Below are positions 1 through 9,572 of a DNA stretch of 64,000 nt, one piece after another (positions within the stretch are counted from its first letter, which is position 1; each line of letters starts with the position of its first letter). The translations under genes were made by a program, and so were the position numbers. Below the pieces are notes generated by a model. It worked only from the letters and a program-made list of their open reading frames with translations. It searched no databases and was not told the DNA's origin. Source of the DNA: Agapetus fuscipes (Eukaryota > Arthropoda > Insecta > Trichoptera > Glossosomatidae); the NCBI GenBank assembly GCA_951799405.1, contig OX637350.1:9161852-9225851 (forward strand), in the 5' to 3' direction.

Positions 1-735
1 TGACACTTTTTTTATAATCAAAGATGATTTTATAAATCCACGGTAGATAATATTTTCGACTATATTTTAAACTCTACGAAGAAATAAAACGTTTAACACA
101 AAAAGCTTTGATGATAAAATTAAACGTTTTTCGTTGAATCTACTTTCATTCTTGGAACTGCTGTTTGCAGAAAAGTAATATTAAATAGCTTATTATGGTA
201 AATTCAAGGTATCTTCCAATTTAATCCGCAAACGTAAATTTACGTTTTAGCAACGAATTACCAGAATTCCATCATATGGAAAATCATTTCTTGTTGATTT
301 CTGTTCTCCTAATACTGGTTTGATTTATTTTTATTGGACTTTTTTTAAACCGTTTGCTTTAAGTTTATATCTTTCTGATTTATTGTGTAAACCCTTTGAA
401 AAGATACCAGATGAATTAAGAAAAAAAATATGTGCACAAGGAGCCAGGAATGCGAAGAACATCATGAGTTCGATACAATTATTTTCTTGTTTACGAGTTT
501 ACGTATATATGAGAAGAAAAGGACTACGATATTTATTTTGGTCTCATTCCAGAATATATTTAATTTCACAATAACAAATAATTATGATATAACAAAAAAA
601 TATGTTGCCTTTCTAATGGTCAATTTTTATGTTTTAAGCTGAAATTTTTAGTTACATTTAATTTAATATTCATTCGATTTTGAGTTTTTTATTTGACATC
701 ATTAAAATCATTATTCATCATTTCAGATCAAATTC
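1..735. other. AT-rich DNA, no gene recognised
   Basis: Only short overlapping frames occur here and none resembles a known protein. I see no tRNA-like boxes and no match to the repeat families described elsewhere in the window. Confidence 0.6.
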
Positions 736-960
736 TTTGACTAACAGATTGGTATCAGGTTGACCTCCATGCCGTAAAAAATTGGTTTACTTTTGCTAAT
801 GCCACCTCGGTTCCAGAGAAAGGCGACAGCAGTCGCAAAGTTTATGTTCACGTGAGGTTTGGTTTATTTTAAATGCAGCATGTGTAATCCAAAATTTCAT
901 ATACCTGTTTGTTGGCCGGCACTTAAAATATGCCAAAATATTTTTGCAACTTTGTAGATC
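736..960 (+). mobile_element. Family A repeat, degenerate copy
   Basis: This diverged copy opens with the family's usual 5' edge (a CTTTGACT-like sequence before TTGGTATCAGGTTGACC). It runs through the GTTTATGTTCACGTGAGG and GCAGCATGTGTAA blocks to TTTTTGCAACTTTGTAGATC. It meets the next copy tail to tail, so the junction is a run of TAATC units. It has no coding capacity. Confidence 0.7.
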
Positions 961-1578
961 TAATCTAATCTAATCTAAGTTGCAAGGATATGTTACATTG
1001 GAGATTCACATTACATGCATTCTCACAACCAGACACGTACAAGTTCGCGCTTGCACATGCCTCATGTGAACCTACAACATAAAAACCAAATCTCAAATGG
1101 ACATACACCCTGCAACTCTTGCCGTCCTTCCCTGAGACAGGGGTGACATTGGCAAAGTGAACCATTTTTACAGCATGGGTGGTCAGCCGCATACCAACCT
1201 ATAAGTCAAGGAACACACACACACGACAAATTACATTTTATACATCATTAAATAATAATATCCAAATACAAAATATCCATTTACAAACAAAAACAAATTC
1301 CAATTTAATAAACCCTATTCGCCAACATTACAGATCAACCGCCATTTCTTTCTGTCCTTACATACTTCTTTCATTTCCTCCAGAGTCATAACCTTCTTCA
1401 TACAAGCTCTTCTTTTATTATGACTCTGGATATTCCATTCATTCGCAATTTCGGATATTTGGTCCATCCATACCTTTCTCGGTCTTCCTCTACCACGACA
1501 TCCATCTATTCTACCAACATATACTTTCTTCGTCAGTCTTTCCTCATTCATTCTCTCCATATGCCCAAACCATCTATA
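961..1578 (-). mobile_element. LINE 3' end: ORF2 C-terminus plus family A 3' region
   Basis: Read on the minus strand, the C-terminal coding part of a non-LTR retrotransposon (1315-1578) is followed by about 100 bp of AT-rich 3' UTR, a GT run, and then a complete family A unit starting TTCCTTGACTTATAGGTTGG and ending in (GATTA)n. The same order occurs on the plus strand at 63165-63654. Family A is therefore the terminal part of this LINE's 3' UTR, or shares its 3' end. The copy is truncated at its 5' side near 1578, where a short GATTATA-like stretch begins. Confidence 0.8.
1315..1578 (-). pseudogene. LINE ORF2 C-terminal fragment
   Basis: The open frame extends to 1644, but only the part from about residue 23 onward (RWFGHMERMN, then the basic GRGRPRKVWMDQI stretch) resembles known proteins. 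That pattern is typical of the C-terminus of arthropod endonuclease-reverse transcriptase ORFs. The frame then carries MTLEEMKEV and ends at a TAG at 1315. The reverse transcriptase and endonuclease domains are missing, so it is a dead 3' fragment. A diverged copy of the same segment lies at 63165-63300. Confidence 0.8.
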
Positions 1579-1822
1579 TAGATTATAGATTATATTCAAG
1601 ATACAAATTAACTTAATTTGTTTAAAGGAAAAACTACATAGCATTTTTTCAATAAACGTGTTCTGTTCATAAGTATAAAAAAAGATTTAAAGAACTTATT
1701 TAGGTTTTCAGCAGTAACTTTGTGAAAGTTCATCTTTACAATTGTTAAAAATGAAAAACTTTGTTATAATTCACTCTTTAAAAATTATTTTTTTATATTA
1801 TGTTTGCTGAAAAAGTAATAGT

Positions 1823-2172
1823 GCAACGCAAAAACGCAACTAAAAACGCAACTAAGCTACACATATAGTGTAACTTCTTGCCGCGTTATCCCCGAAGGGG
1901 TCGCATGTGGCGAGTTGAACCTATTTATTTTTACAGGTAAGGGGGCCGGCCTTACGCCAACCACTTCAATTGAAGTGGGGGTTTCCCAGCTCCCGAGAGG
2001 GCTGGTACTCATTTCTTGTGAAGGCTGAGTAAACCTTGCCGGTATTTTTATTATGGGGTTTGAAATAAACACCGAAATGGGAAATCATTTCTGACACCCT
2101 CCTCGGTGGGATTCGAACCCGAGCTCACGGGGTAGAATGCGAGCACTCTACCAACTGAGCTATCGACCGGAC
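1823..2172 (-). mobile_element. SINE-1, near full length
   Basis: On the minus strand the element starts GTCCGGTCGATAGCTCAG, a tRNA-like head. An A box (TAGCTCAGTTGGTAGAG) and B box (GGGTTCGAATCCC) form an internal RNA polymerase III promoter. The head is followed by a conserved body and a tail of GCGTT-like units. It needs a LINE for mobility. The tail shows partial AAAAACGCAAC duplications. Open frames over it are artefacts of the repeat. Confidence 0.88.
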
Positions 2173-3808
2173 TAAAAAATCCAATGAACGCGGACGGAGC
2201 GGGATTATTTTCAAAATCTTTGTTACATGGAGATCCTGCCAAATGAAGCATGGAGAGCCCTAGCGGGGAAACCCTGAGAGAATATGCATTAAAACTATGT
2301 CGCGACCAAAAAGACCGACCGCGTCCGATGCATAAATTGAAAACCCCTCTGAAAGCATGCTTTATTAAAATTATATTCAATTACTGACACTGTGTAAAAT
2401 TTAAATTGATTTTTTGTATGAAAGTAATACTCTGCACAGATTGATTTAATCGAAATTTGATTAAAAATTATCCGAGCTCATAGTTTACTTTATAAATACA
2501 CAGTTTATTTACTAGTATATTATAATCGTGAAAAAATGTATAAGAAAAACATGTAATTCAATTTTAATAATAAAAATCCTCATATGAAATATTTTAGTAG
2601 TTTTTATGGAAAAACAAAATAAAATCAATGGGCCAAATTATTTCCACATTTATTCATCGTCCCTTTAGTACTTATTTATCTTATCTTCAACAGAGATAAT
2701 TTCACATGAGCAATGTTTCTATGTGTACTCTACTAGTGTATCTTATGAAAACTGCATAATGGTTTAAAAAATATTAAAGCAATTCTCACATTATCGTGTT
2801 TTACGTTTTTCATAGCTCAGATTGTGTAGAATGTGATTTGCAAGACAATTTCATTAAAAGGATATCTTTGAAAAAAAATAGTACATAAGCCCAACTAGCA
2901 CTGGGGAGACGATATGTATCTTTGTACTTTAAAATGCACTTATTAACTCAAGGACTTACATCTCGTTCATGTAGTTTTACTTTCATGTTTTCTTAATGTA
3001 TGTTTTATTAGCTTATGTCAATTGATTTTAAATAGAGTTTTTCTTCTAAATTTACGCATTATTCAGTTTATTAAATTTGTGTAATTTTATCTTATCATAT
3101 GACAAATTTATACTTATGAAATGAAAGGAAAATGATAATAAATGAAAACAGGTATTTTTTACAAAAACTAAAATAAATGTGTTATAAGTAGAAACAAGCT
3201 CATAACTTAATGGAATAAATTTATTAACAAGCCCTTAAAGCGATTTTTAACAGTGCTCACAACAAATTTGTTTTGTTCGGGACACTTAAATGACTTAATT
3301 GTGTTTCTGAGTTTAAAAATAAATACAAATAAATTGCTCCTCCTTCTTTCGCATTCATCCAATAATAATTGAGCAAATTATTTCCATCGCAAAAAAAAGT
3401 AAACGTTTAATCAGCTTGTCCGCATTCACCTGCTTTGCATCATCATAGTGGAATAAATATTCGCGAATTTGGAGCAAAAGAGGGAGAAGATACTCCCTCC
3501 CTCTCTCGGTAAGAATCCAAATCAATTCTGCAAGCAATCAGCAAACCAAACACCAATATCCGTAGCACAAATAAACATTCGAACCAGTAATCACTTGCTC
3601 GCAATGAAAAGCACGCCAAGCCGTCGGAAATTTATTTCGGTATCCGGCGGTGTCGTTTAATCTATCCCTTTTAAGCCGGATAAACAAAAAATAATTATAA
3701 CCGTGGAATGGGGTGAAATTATTTCCATCTACGCTGACAGGTCGACTGATGCGGAGTATGAAATTACGTTGTTTTGTTTGCATACAAAACATTGCATGCC
3801 TATGTTTT
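2173..3808. other. Unique-looking AT-rich DNA
   Basis: The first 170 bp (to about 2345) have higher GC than their surroundings but match no repeat family here. The rest is AT-rich with short frames only. No gene is supported. Confidence 0.5.
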
Positions 3809-4109
3809 TTTAAAGAAATCCTGTCCGGGGGACTCCCTAGATTTCAGAGATTCTAGGGGTCTATGACACTTGTAGTGCCACAGAGGTGCTTAAGAGCTTG
3901 ATCTTCGCTACAAAGCGCCAATAACCAAGCAAGGCTGGATGGACTTTTAGTGACCGGTCTTTTGGTAAAGGTTGTATAAATTTTTCAACCCAGCGAAGAG
4001 CATATTTGAACATATAAATGGTATATTTTTGTGCTCCACCGGGATTCGAACCCCCCACAACCTTCGATTTACGAGTCCGAAGTGTCAACACTGGACTACG
4101 GATCGGTCA
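3809..4109 (-). mobile_element. SINE-2, near full length
   Basis: On the minus strand it begins GACCGATCCGTAGTCCAGTG (A box), followed by an anticodon-like arm with loop CTCGTAA (CGU, tRNA-Thr-like) and a B box GGTTCGAATCCC. The body contains GCTCTTCGCTGGGTTG and CTAGGGAGTC blocks, and it ends ACAGGATTTCTTTAAAAAAA. The 3' poly-A differs from the microsatellite tails of family A and SINE-1, so a different LINE partner is likely. Related copies are at 49979-50301 and 59197-59481. Confidence 0.85.
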
Positions 4110-4199
4110 ATATAATATGTAGATAATCGTCAATGTATGTAGAACAATCTATAATCTAAGTTGCAAAGAGATATATTAATAATAAATAATAATAAAAAT

Positions 4200-4426
4200 A
4201 ATCTAAGTTGCAAGGATATATTCATTCAAAGCTCTCAGATGTATGCCTACAAACAAACACGTGAAGTTCGCGCTTACAAATGCTGATTGTGTACTTACAA
4301 ATAAAATCCAAACCTCAAATGAACATAAGCCCTGCAACTCTTGCTGACATTCTCTGAAACAGGGGTGACATTGGCAAAGTGAACCATTTTTTACAGTATG
4401 GGTGGTCAGCCTCATACCAACCTATA
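4200..4426 (-). mobile_element. Family A repeat, first unit of a tandem pair
   Basis: This is a near-complete unit from TAATCTAAGTTGCAAGGATA to CATACCAACCTATA. It belongs to the GATTATA-type subfamily by its internal sequence (AATGCTGATTGTGTACTTAC and ATAAAATCCAAACCTC). It is joined directly to a second unit in the same direction, which lacks its own tail. Confidence 0.85.
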
Positions 4427-4652
4427 TTAACATTTAAAAATCATATTAAATGCATGCCCACAAGCAGACACGTGTAAGTTTACATTTACGAATGCTGCAT
4501 GTGTCTTTACAAAATAAAAATCCAAACCTCAAATGAACATTAACCCTGCAACTTTTGCTGACCTTCCCTTGAACAAGGGTGACAATGGTAATGTGAAACC
4601 ATTTTTTACTGTATGGGTGGTACGCCTCATACCAACCTATGAGTCAAGGGAA
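4427..4652 (-). mobile_element. Family A repeat, second unit of a tandem pair
   Basis: It continues from the previous unit without its tail, starting inside the unit at TAACATTTAAAAATCATATT. It ends with the usual 5' edge CCTATGAGTCAAGGG. The head-to-tail join inside the unit points to a dimer rather than two separate insertions. Confidence 0.82.
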
Positions 4653-5082
4653 AATGCTATAAATCTCAATTGTTTTTTTTGGTGTATGAATGATTAATGT
4701 AGTTGTGATATTTTCCTTGTGCAATAACAAATATGTTGACTTTTTAATCATAATGTCTCATTATTAGAGCCGTACAGATTACAAGACTAAGAAGATTTAT
4801 TCTAAAATCTGATATATGTATGGAAATTATAAGAAAATGATTTTCAATGTATCCATATACTTACTTCATATTCGGAAAAAAATCTCAGATTACCTGGATT
4901 TTATACTCTACGATTTATATATAAAAAAATACAGGTCATCCTTTTTTTTCAGAATAACACAAAGATTGTAGCTGGCTCGATATGCTCGAATATGCAAAAA
5001 TAATCGAATATTAATTAAAACTTATTTAGTGTAAGAATCAAATTCATGTTTTTCAATAAAATCCATTTTCAAAATATTTTTA
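4653..5082. other. AT-rich DNA, nothing recognised
   Basis: No coding frame, repeat family or RNA-like structure was seen. Confidence 0.5.
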
Positions 5083-5425
5083 TACGCAACGCAACTCAAC
5101 GCAATTAAGCTACACATATAGTGCAACTTCTTGCCTCGTTATCCCCGAAGGGGTCGCATGTGGCGAGTTGAACCTATTTATTTTTACAGGTAAGGGGGCC
5201 AGCCTTACGCCAACCACTTCAGTTGAAGTGGGGGTTTCCCAGCTCCCGAGGGGGCTGGTACTCATTTCTTGTGAAGGCTGAGTAAACCTTGCCGGTATTT
5301 TTATTATGGTGTTTGAAATAAACACCGAAATAGCAAATCATTTCTGACACCCTCCTCGTGAGGTTCGAACCCGAGCTCACGGGGTAGATTGCAAGTACTC
5401 TACCAACTGAGCTATCGACCGGACT
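5083..5425 (-). mobile_element. SINE-1, full length
   Basis: The copy is complete, from the CGCAACGCAACTCAACGC tail to the GCTATCGACCGGACT head on the minus strand. It is very similar to the 1823-2172 copy, with a few substitutions in the B-box region. The near identity suggests fairly recent activity of this family. Confidence 0.88.
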
Positions 5426-6165
5426 CAATAATAGAAGCAATGTTTTCTATCATTTTTGTTTTCTATTGAAGTCGTTATTTTTTTACAGTATATATATACA
5501 ATACTGTGTAGGATAAACTGAGAGAATATTTCATTTTTTCCAAGAACTGTGTTTACATTTTGATGGTAAGTATATTGAAAAGCACAATATTTTGTTTGAA
5601 TCCATATTTACTTTCATTTCTACAGAATCTGATCAAAATACGAAACTTAAACAGAATCAATTTCCGGGCCGCTTTTGTATGGCGGCGAGCAATAAAAGGA
5701 ATAACGTATTATATTATATCTGGCGGGGAATATGTGGGAGAAACAAAGGACAGCCGGGGAAGAAAAATACTCGGAATGAATGACAGCAATATAAAAATAC
5801 ATTAGGATGTGTCTTGTAGGGACAGATGAAAGGACAGTCATATCAGTGAATAAAAAATATGTGACAAATGATGTCGCCCCAGGAGACGAAACACGTAAGA
5901 AATGTGAAAATATCTTTCTAAGGAATAACCGTCGTATTATTGCAACGTAGAAGGTTTTTACGTCTCGGAAAAAGTGTCAAAGGATCAGCTAGCAATTAAA
6001 TGCGAACGAAGTAAAATAGTTTTCTTGTGACGTACAAAAATATGTACTTTAATTAGTGAGATAAAAAACAAAACATCACACTGGTGATCAAAAACATGCA
6101 TTATTACCTTTTCTGGATCTAGTCCATACAATTCACAATTCACATTCAAAGTCGAATGGATTCAT
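5426..6165. other. No gene proven; possible mini-intron and open frames
   Basis: Two overlapping frames of 63 and 81 codons cover 5560-5805 and match nothing I recognise. A consensus-like splice donor (GGTAAGTA at about 5563) and a pyrimidine-rich acceptor ending TTTCTACAG (about 5627) bound a 64-bp segment that would make a very short intron. This alone does not establish a gene. Confidence 0.3.
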
Positions 6166-6305
6166 ATAGCAGAGCTAGTACTCGTACTTACAAAATAAAA
6201 ACCAAACGTCATATGAACAGAAAACCTAGAACTCTTAGTGACGTTTTTCCTGAAATGGTATTACCTGAGGTGGTATTGGCAAGAGCGAAATCATTTTATG
6301 AAGTA
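6166..6305 (-). mobile_element. Family A fragment, degenerate
   Basis: Blocks equivalent to CTTACAAAATAAAAACCAAAC, ATGAACA, CTCTTAGTGACG and TTGGCAAGAGCGAAATCATT appear in family A minus-strand order. A small internal duplication is present and both ends are lost. Confidence 0.55.
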
Positions 6306-7139
6306 GGTATGTAACGTTTTGAATTTCTCACAACCCTTTATGTTTCAGAATCAATGATTACAACTTTTCCTCCCAGACTTCATTGCTCTTCTATGAACGT
6401 TTTTGATGTTCATAATAAAAAAATGTAATTAATAGTTTCATCACTTAATAAAATAAGGTTCAAGGAAACCAGCTAAAATTAATGAAAAAACTTTTTATTA
6501 ATATTTCAAATTCACGAGGAAAGAATCCCAGCAATTATTTTGAAAAACTCATAACATTCTTAGGGCACTGCGTATTTTAAGGTAAGCCTCAAAAAAACCT
6601 TAATAATATTTCTCCATTTTTATTAACATTTACTCAGAGATGTACGTTTTTTTCTCCGGTGACTTTCATATTTGAAATTTCCCGTCTTAAAGTTCGCATC
6701 TCATTTTAGTAGATTAACATTAGAGGGGCCTTGTGGCTGAGGACTCCTCGACAATGGTGCGTACCCCACAGCTGAGGCCGAGATTTTAAATGTGGGGTAA
6801 AATATTAAACGAGGTCTTGGAACGGATATGTGCCGACAGGTGAGAGGGCCGGTATAAAAAATGAAGAAGAACTATTTAAGGAAGCTTGAAAGAGAAGTGA
6901 TTTTAACTTTAAGAAATCCATGAAAGATGCTTTTACAAAAATGAAAAAGTAGGATTATTGAAAGAGAATTTTAAATATTTTTAAAATAAATTTATGGTAG
7001 AGCATGAATTTATGATAGTTTTCAAGCATTTACTTTTAAAATACAAATATGCAGTGCGCTTTTGTCATTTTTTTATTTAACATAAATTCTAATTCAACAA
7101 ACTTTCATTGGAATTGTATTGTCATAAACGCAAACTAAA
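6306..7139. other. AT-rich DNA with one GC-richer block
   Basis: A GC-richer block at about 6722-6850 (GGGGCCTTGTGGCTGAGGAC) could be an eroded tRNA-like head, but no clear B box follows. No gene was seen. Confidence 0.35.
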
Positions 7140-7414
7140 ATATGCTGCACAAGAATAACGTTTTGCAAATGAAACCTACTTATTTTCACAAGTGAGTACA
7201 AGTAAGGGTACAAGTTTTTAGGCTTACACGGCCGGCTGATGATGCTGGAGTGATGCTTTCCGGGATCTGTTGCCGTGGTCTGTGGGTGCTGGAAGCTCCA
7301 GCTTCACTTCAGCATCAAGGGTAAAAGTATTTCAAACCTTACGCCAACCCTGTCTTAGCTCGAAGTCGTGGTTTTTCTAAGACACAGGTTCTCATTTTTC
7401 AAAGCATGGTAATA
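7140..7414 (-). mobile_element. SINE-1 distal part, split by two insertions
   Basis: SINE-1 body sequence (AATGAAACCTACTTATTTTCAC, then CCTTACGCCAACC and GGTTCTCATTT) is interrupted at about 7205-7340 by an unrelated hairpin-forming segment. It is cut again at about 7415 by a family A copy. The tRNA-like head reappears at 7672-7790. Confidence 0.65.
7241..7316. repeat. Hairpin-forming insert in SINE-1
   Basis: Arms GATGCTGGAGTGA (7241-7253) and TCACTTCAGCATC (7304-7316) are inverted repeats with one mismatch. A smaller palindrome (GCTGGAAGCTCCAGC) sits just inside the right arm. The insert occupies roughly 7205-7340 and is absent from other SINE-1 copies. Confidence 0.7.
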
Positions 7415-7419
7415 CTACC

Positions 7420-7671
7420 TAATCTAATCTTATCTAAGTTACAAAGATATGTTTCAATTAGGATTCACATTAAATGTATTCTTACAAGCAGACACGTATA
7501 AATTCGCTTGCACATGCCGCATGTGAACCTACAACATAAAAACCCAAATCTCAAATGGACATACACCTTGCAACTCTTGCCCTCTTTCCTAAAAACAGAG
7601 GTGAATTGGCAAAGTGAACCATTTTTTACAGCATGAGTGGTCAGTCGCATACCAACCTATAAGCCAAGGAA
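7420..7671 (-). mobile_element. Family A repeat inserted in SINE-1 (GATTA type)
   Basis: This is a full unit from a TAATC tail to CCTATAAGCCAAGGAACC. Its internal sequence (CACATGCCGCATGTGAACC and CAAATGGACATACACC) matches the LINE-linked subfamily of 961-1212. SINE-1 sequence lies on both sides, so this insertion is younger than that SINE-1 copy. Confidence 0.8.
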
Positions 7672-7790
7672 CCTATCAAAACGGGAAATCATGTCTGACC
7701 ACGGTGTCGAAGATTTAACTCTCGATCTTTTGCCTTAAATGCATGCATCCTACTCACTGACCTATTAACCACTTTTGGACAGTACCTAAT
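7672..7790 (-). mobile_element. SINE-1 head fragment
   Basis: It reads AAACGGGAAATCATGTCTGACC and then a decayed B box (AACTCTCGATC) and A box in SINE-1 minus-strand order. It is the other half of the copy interrupted at 7140-7414. Confidence 0.6.
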
Positions 7791-8986
7791 ATAATAAAAT
7801 TTTCAGCTTTTTGCCTCTTATAAGTTCTAAAAGTACCTTTTTAACAAAACGACGTTTGTTTTCTTTACTTCTAGGCTTCCGAGATGTTATTTAGACACTG
7901 CTAGGTCCGTTAACATTCAGCCGAGAAAATAATAAGATGGCTAAATTGGGCTTGGAATTTTGCGTGTGGTCCGAGATAAGAAAGTCCGGAAAAAAATAGG
8001 AAATTTCGTCTCGTGGATCACTATAAAATGGAGCTTCCTCGCTCTGACGTCACAAAATTTATTATTACACTATTTGCATAATAAAACAATGCCATAAATT
8101 GTGAATCATTTTTGCATGAAGGCATAATGGTTATCATGAGAATATCATCGTACTCTGGAAGAGTAAATATATGTGAGTGATTTAAAAATTATGTATTATT
8201 TTTCGATTTCACAAAGAAAATTATATCTTGTCTCAATTTTTGCTGGATGTTTTCGTAAGGATTTTTTTTTCAAGAATTTTGTATTGCCTCGTTTTTCTTT
8301 ATTTTTTGTGTCATCATGAATTGACAAAAAATGACACAGGATTAAAACCACGCAGTAAGAAGTAGCGCTTTATGTGCAGATTTTTTGCATTATAGCCACG
8401 ACCTTGTCTAATACCTGCTTATGGGAGATAAATACTATTTGAAATCACATTGCATTGAAAATTCGTTGGTGAGTTCATGATTTTTTGTACGGCTGATTAA
8501 ATAAATGAACGAAGTGTATTTTCAGTAACTTTTTACGTGACGAAAATTCCAACTATGTTCATACCTGTGCGTACTGAGTGATTTTCTTTTATACATTGTT
8601 TGTATCACGTAATATAAGTATGAACAATGGTCGGACTCGGAAAGCAATATGCGGTAGTACGTACATATTTGTCTACTTGTAAATATGAAAGTAAGGGAAA
8701 CTTTCAATATGGCAGGGAGGCTTCTCGGGCATACAAATGTACGCGGTACTTACAAGTACACACAAGATGAAAAATCTACCCTTTATATCACTCGGAGCGC
8801 CGCGACGACTTTTCCCACGTTTTTTGTTTGTTTCCACAACAAAATGGCGGACAAGGGAAACTTGGTAAGGTTTTAAAACGTGTAAAACAGCCGCCTTTGA
8901 TTTGCGGGAATAAATGGAAAAACTGATGCCGAAACATTTTGACATGAGAAAAAAAGATAAACTTTATGTATTCACATAAAATTATT
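7791..8986. other. AT-rich DNA, nothing recognised
   Basis: Several frames of 60-90 codons overlap one another on both strands at 8520-8945 without resemblance to known proteins. No repeat family from this window is evident. Confidence 0.45.
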
Positions 8987-9229
8987 CCTTGACGGTTGGT
9001 ATGAGTCTGACCACCCATATTGTAAAAAATGTTTCACTTTGCCAATGTCATCCCTGTTTCAGGGAAGGTCAGCAAAAGTAGTAGGGGCTATGTTCATTTG
9101 AGGTTTGGATTTTATTTGTAAGTACACATTCAGCATTTGTAAGCTACACGTGTTTGTTTGTGGGCATGCATTTTATATGACATTAAAATGTTAATATATC
9201 TTTGCAACTTAGATTATAGATTATTATAG
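8987..9229 (+). mobile_element. Family A repeat, full length (GATTATA type)
   Basis: It starts ATTCCTTGACGGTTGGTATG and ends TTTGCAACTTAGATTATAGATTATTATAG. It is a complete unit with the standard 5' edge. Confidence 0.85.
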
Positions 9230-9318
9230 ACATCATATGTACTTATATGAATTTTGCAAGTATAAATGAACACTTACTTAATTAATAAATATAAGTTAAA
9301 CATGAAGTATATTTTTTC

Positions 9319-9474
9319 GGATAAAGGAAAACAGCTTTGTTTTCGATTACGTGAGTATATATATTTTTATACCACACTAATTACGTGAGTATATATTATA
9401 TTTTTACACCACGGTTGTGATATAAAAATATATATACTCATGAAATCGAAAACAAAGCTGTTTTCCTTTATCCT
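9319..9474. mobile_element. Fold-back (MITE-like) element
   Basis: Left arm 9319-9376 (GGATAAAGGAAAACAGCTTT and onward) and right arm 9416-9474 are near-perfect reverse complements of about 55 bp. Between them is a second partial copy of the inner arm (ATTACGTGAGTATATATTATA). No transposase is present. It abuts the tail of a family A copy. Confidence 0.75.
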
Positions 9475-9572
9475 TAATCTAATCTAATCTAATCTAAGCT
9501 GCAAAGATATATATCATTTAAGTTTTATATTAAATGCATTCCCACAAGCAGATATGTATAATTTCGCGCTGT
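9475..9572 (-). mobile_element. Family A 3' fragment
   Basis: Four TAATC tail units precede AAGCTGCAAAGATATATATC and ATTCCCACAAGCAGA. The copy stops after TTCGCGCTG, so only the 3' third is present. Confidence 0.75.

Noticed and set aside
961..985. Telomeric repeat
   Set aside because: The unit is GATTA (TTAGA), not the arthropod TTAGG, and it is always attached to a family A copy.
965..1192. Conserved small protein shared by several loci (also 4203, 7465)
   Set aside because: The similar peptides MRLTTHAVK come from translating family A repeats in the same frame.
2100..2172. Functional tRNA gene
   Set aside because: The A and B boxes belong to the SINE-1 head; the arms do not form a proper cloverleaf and the SINE body follows.
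4200..4652. CRISPR-like or satellite array
   Set aside because: Repeats are dispersed transposon units without regular spacers; only pairs occur.
6722..6850. tRNA-derived SINE head
   Set aside because: An A-box-like word is present but no convincing B box or second copy.
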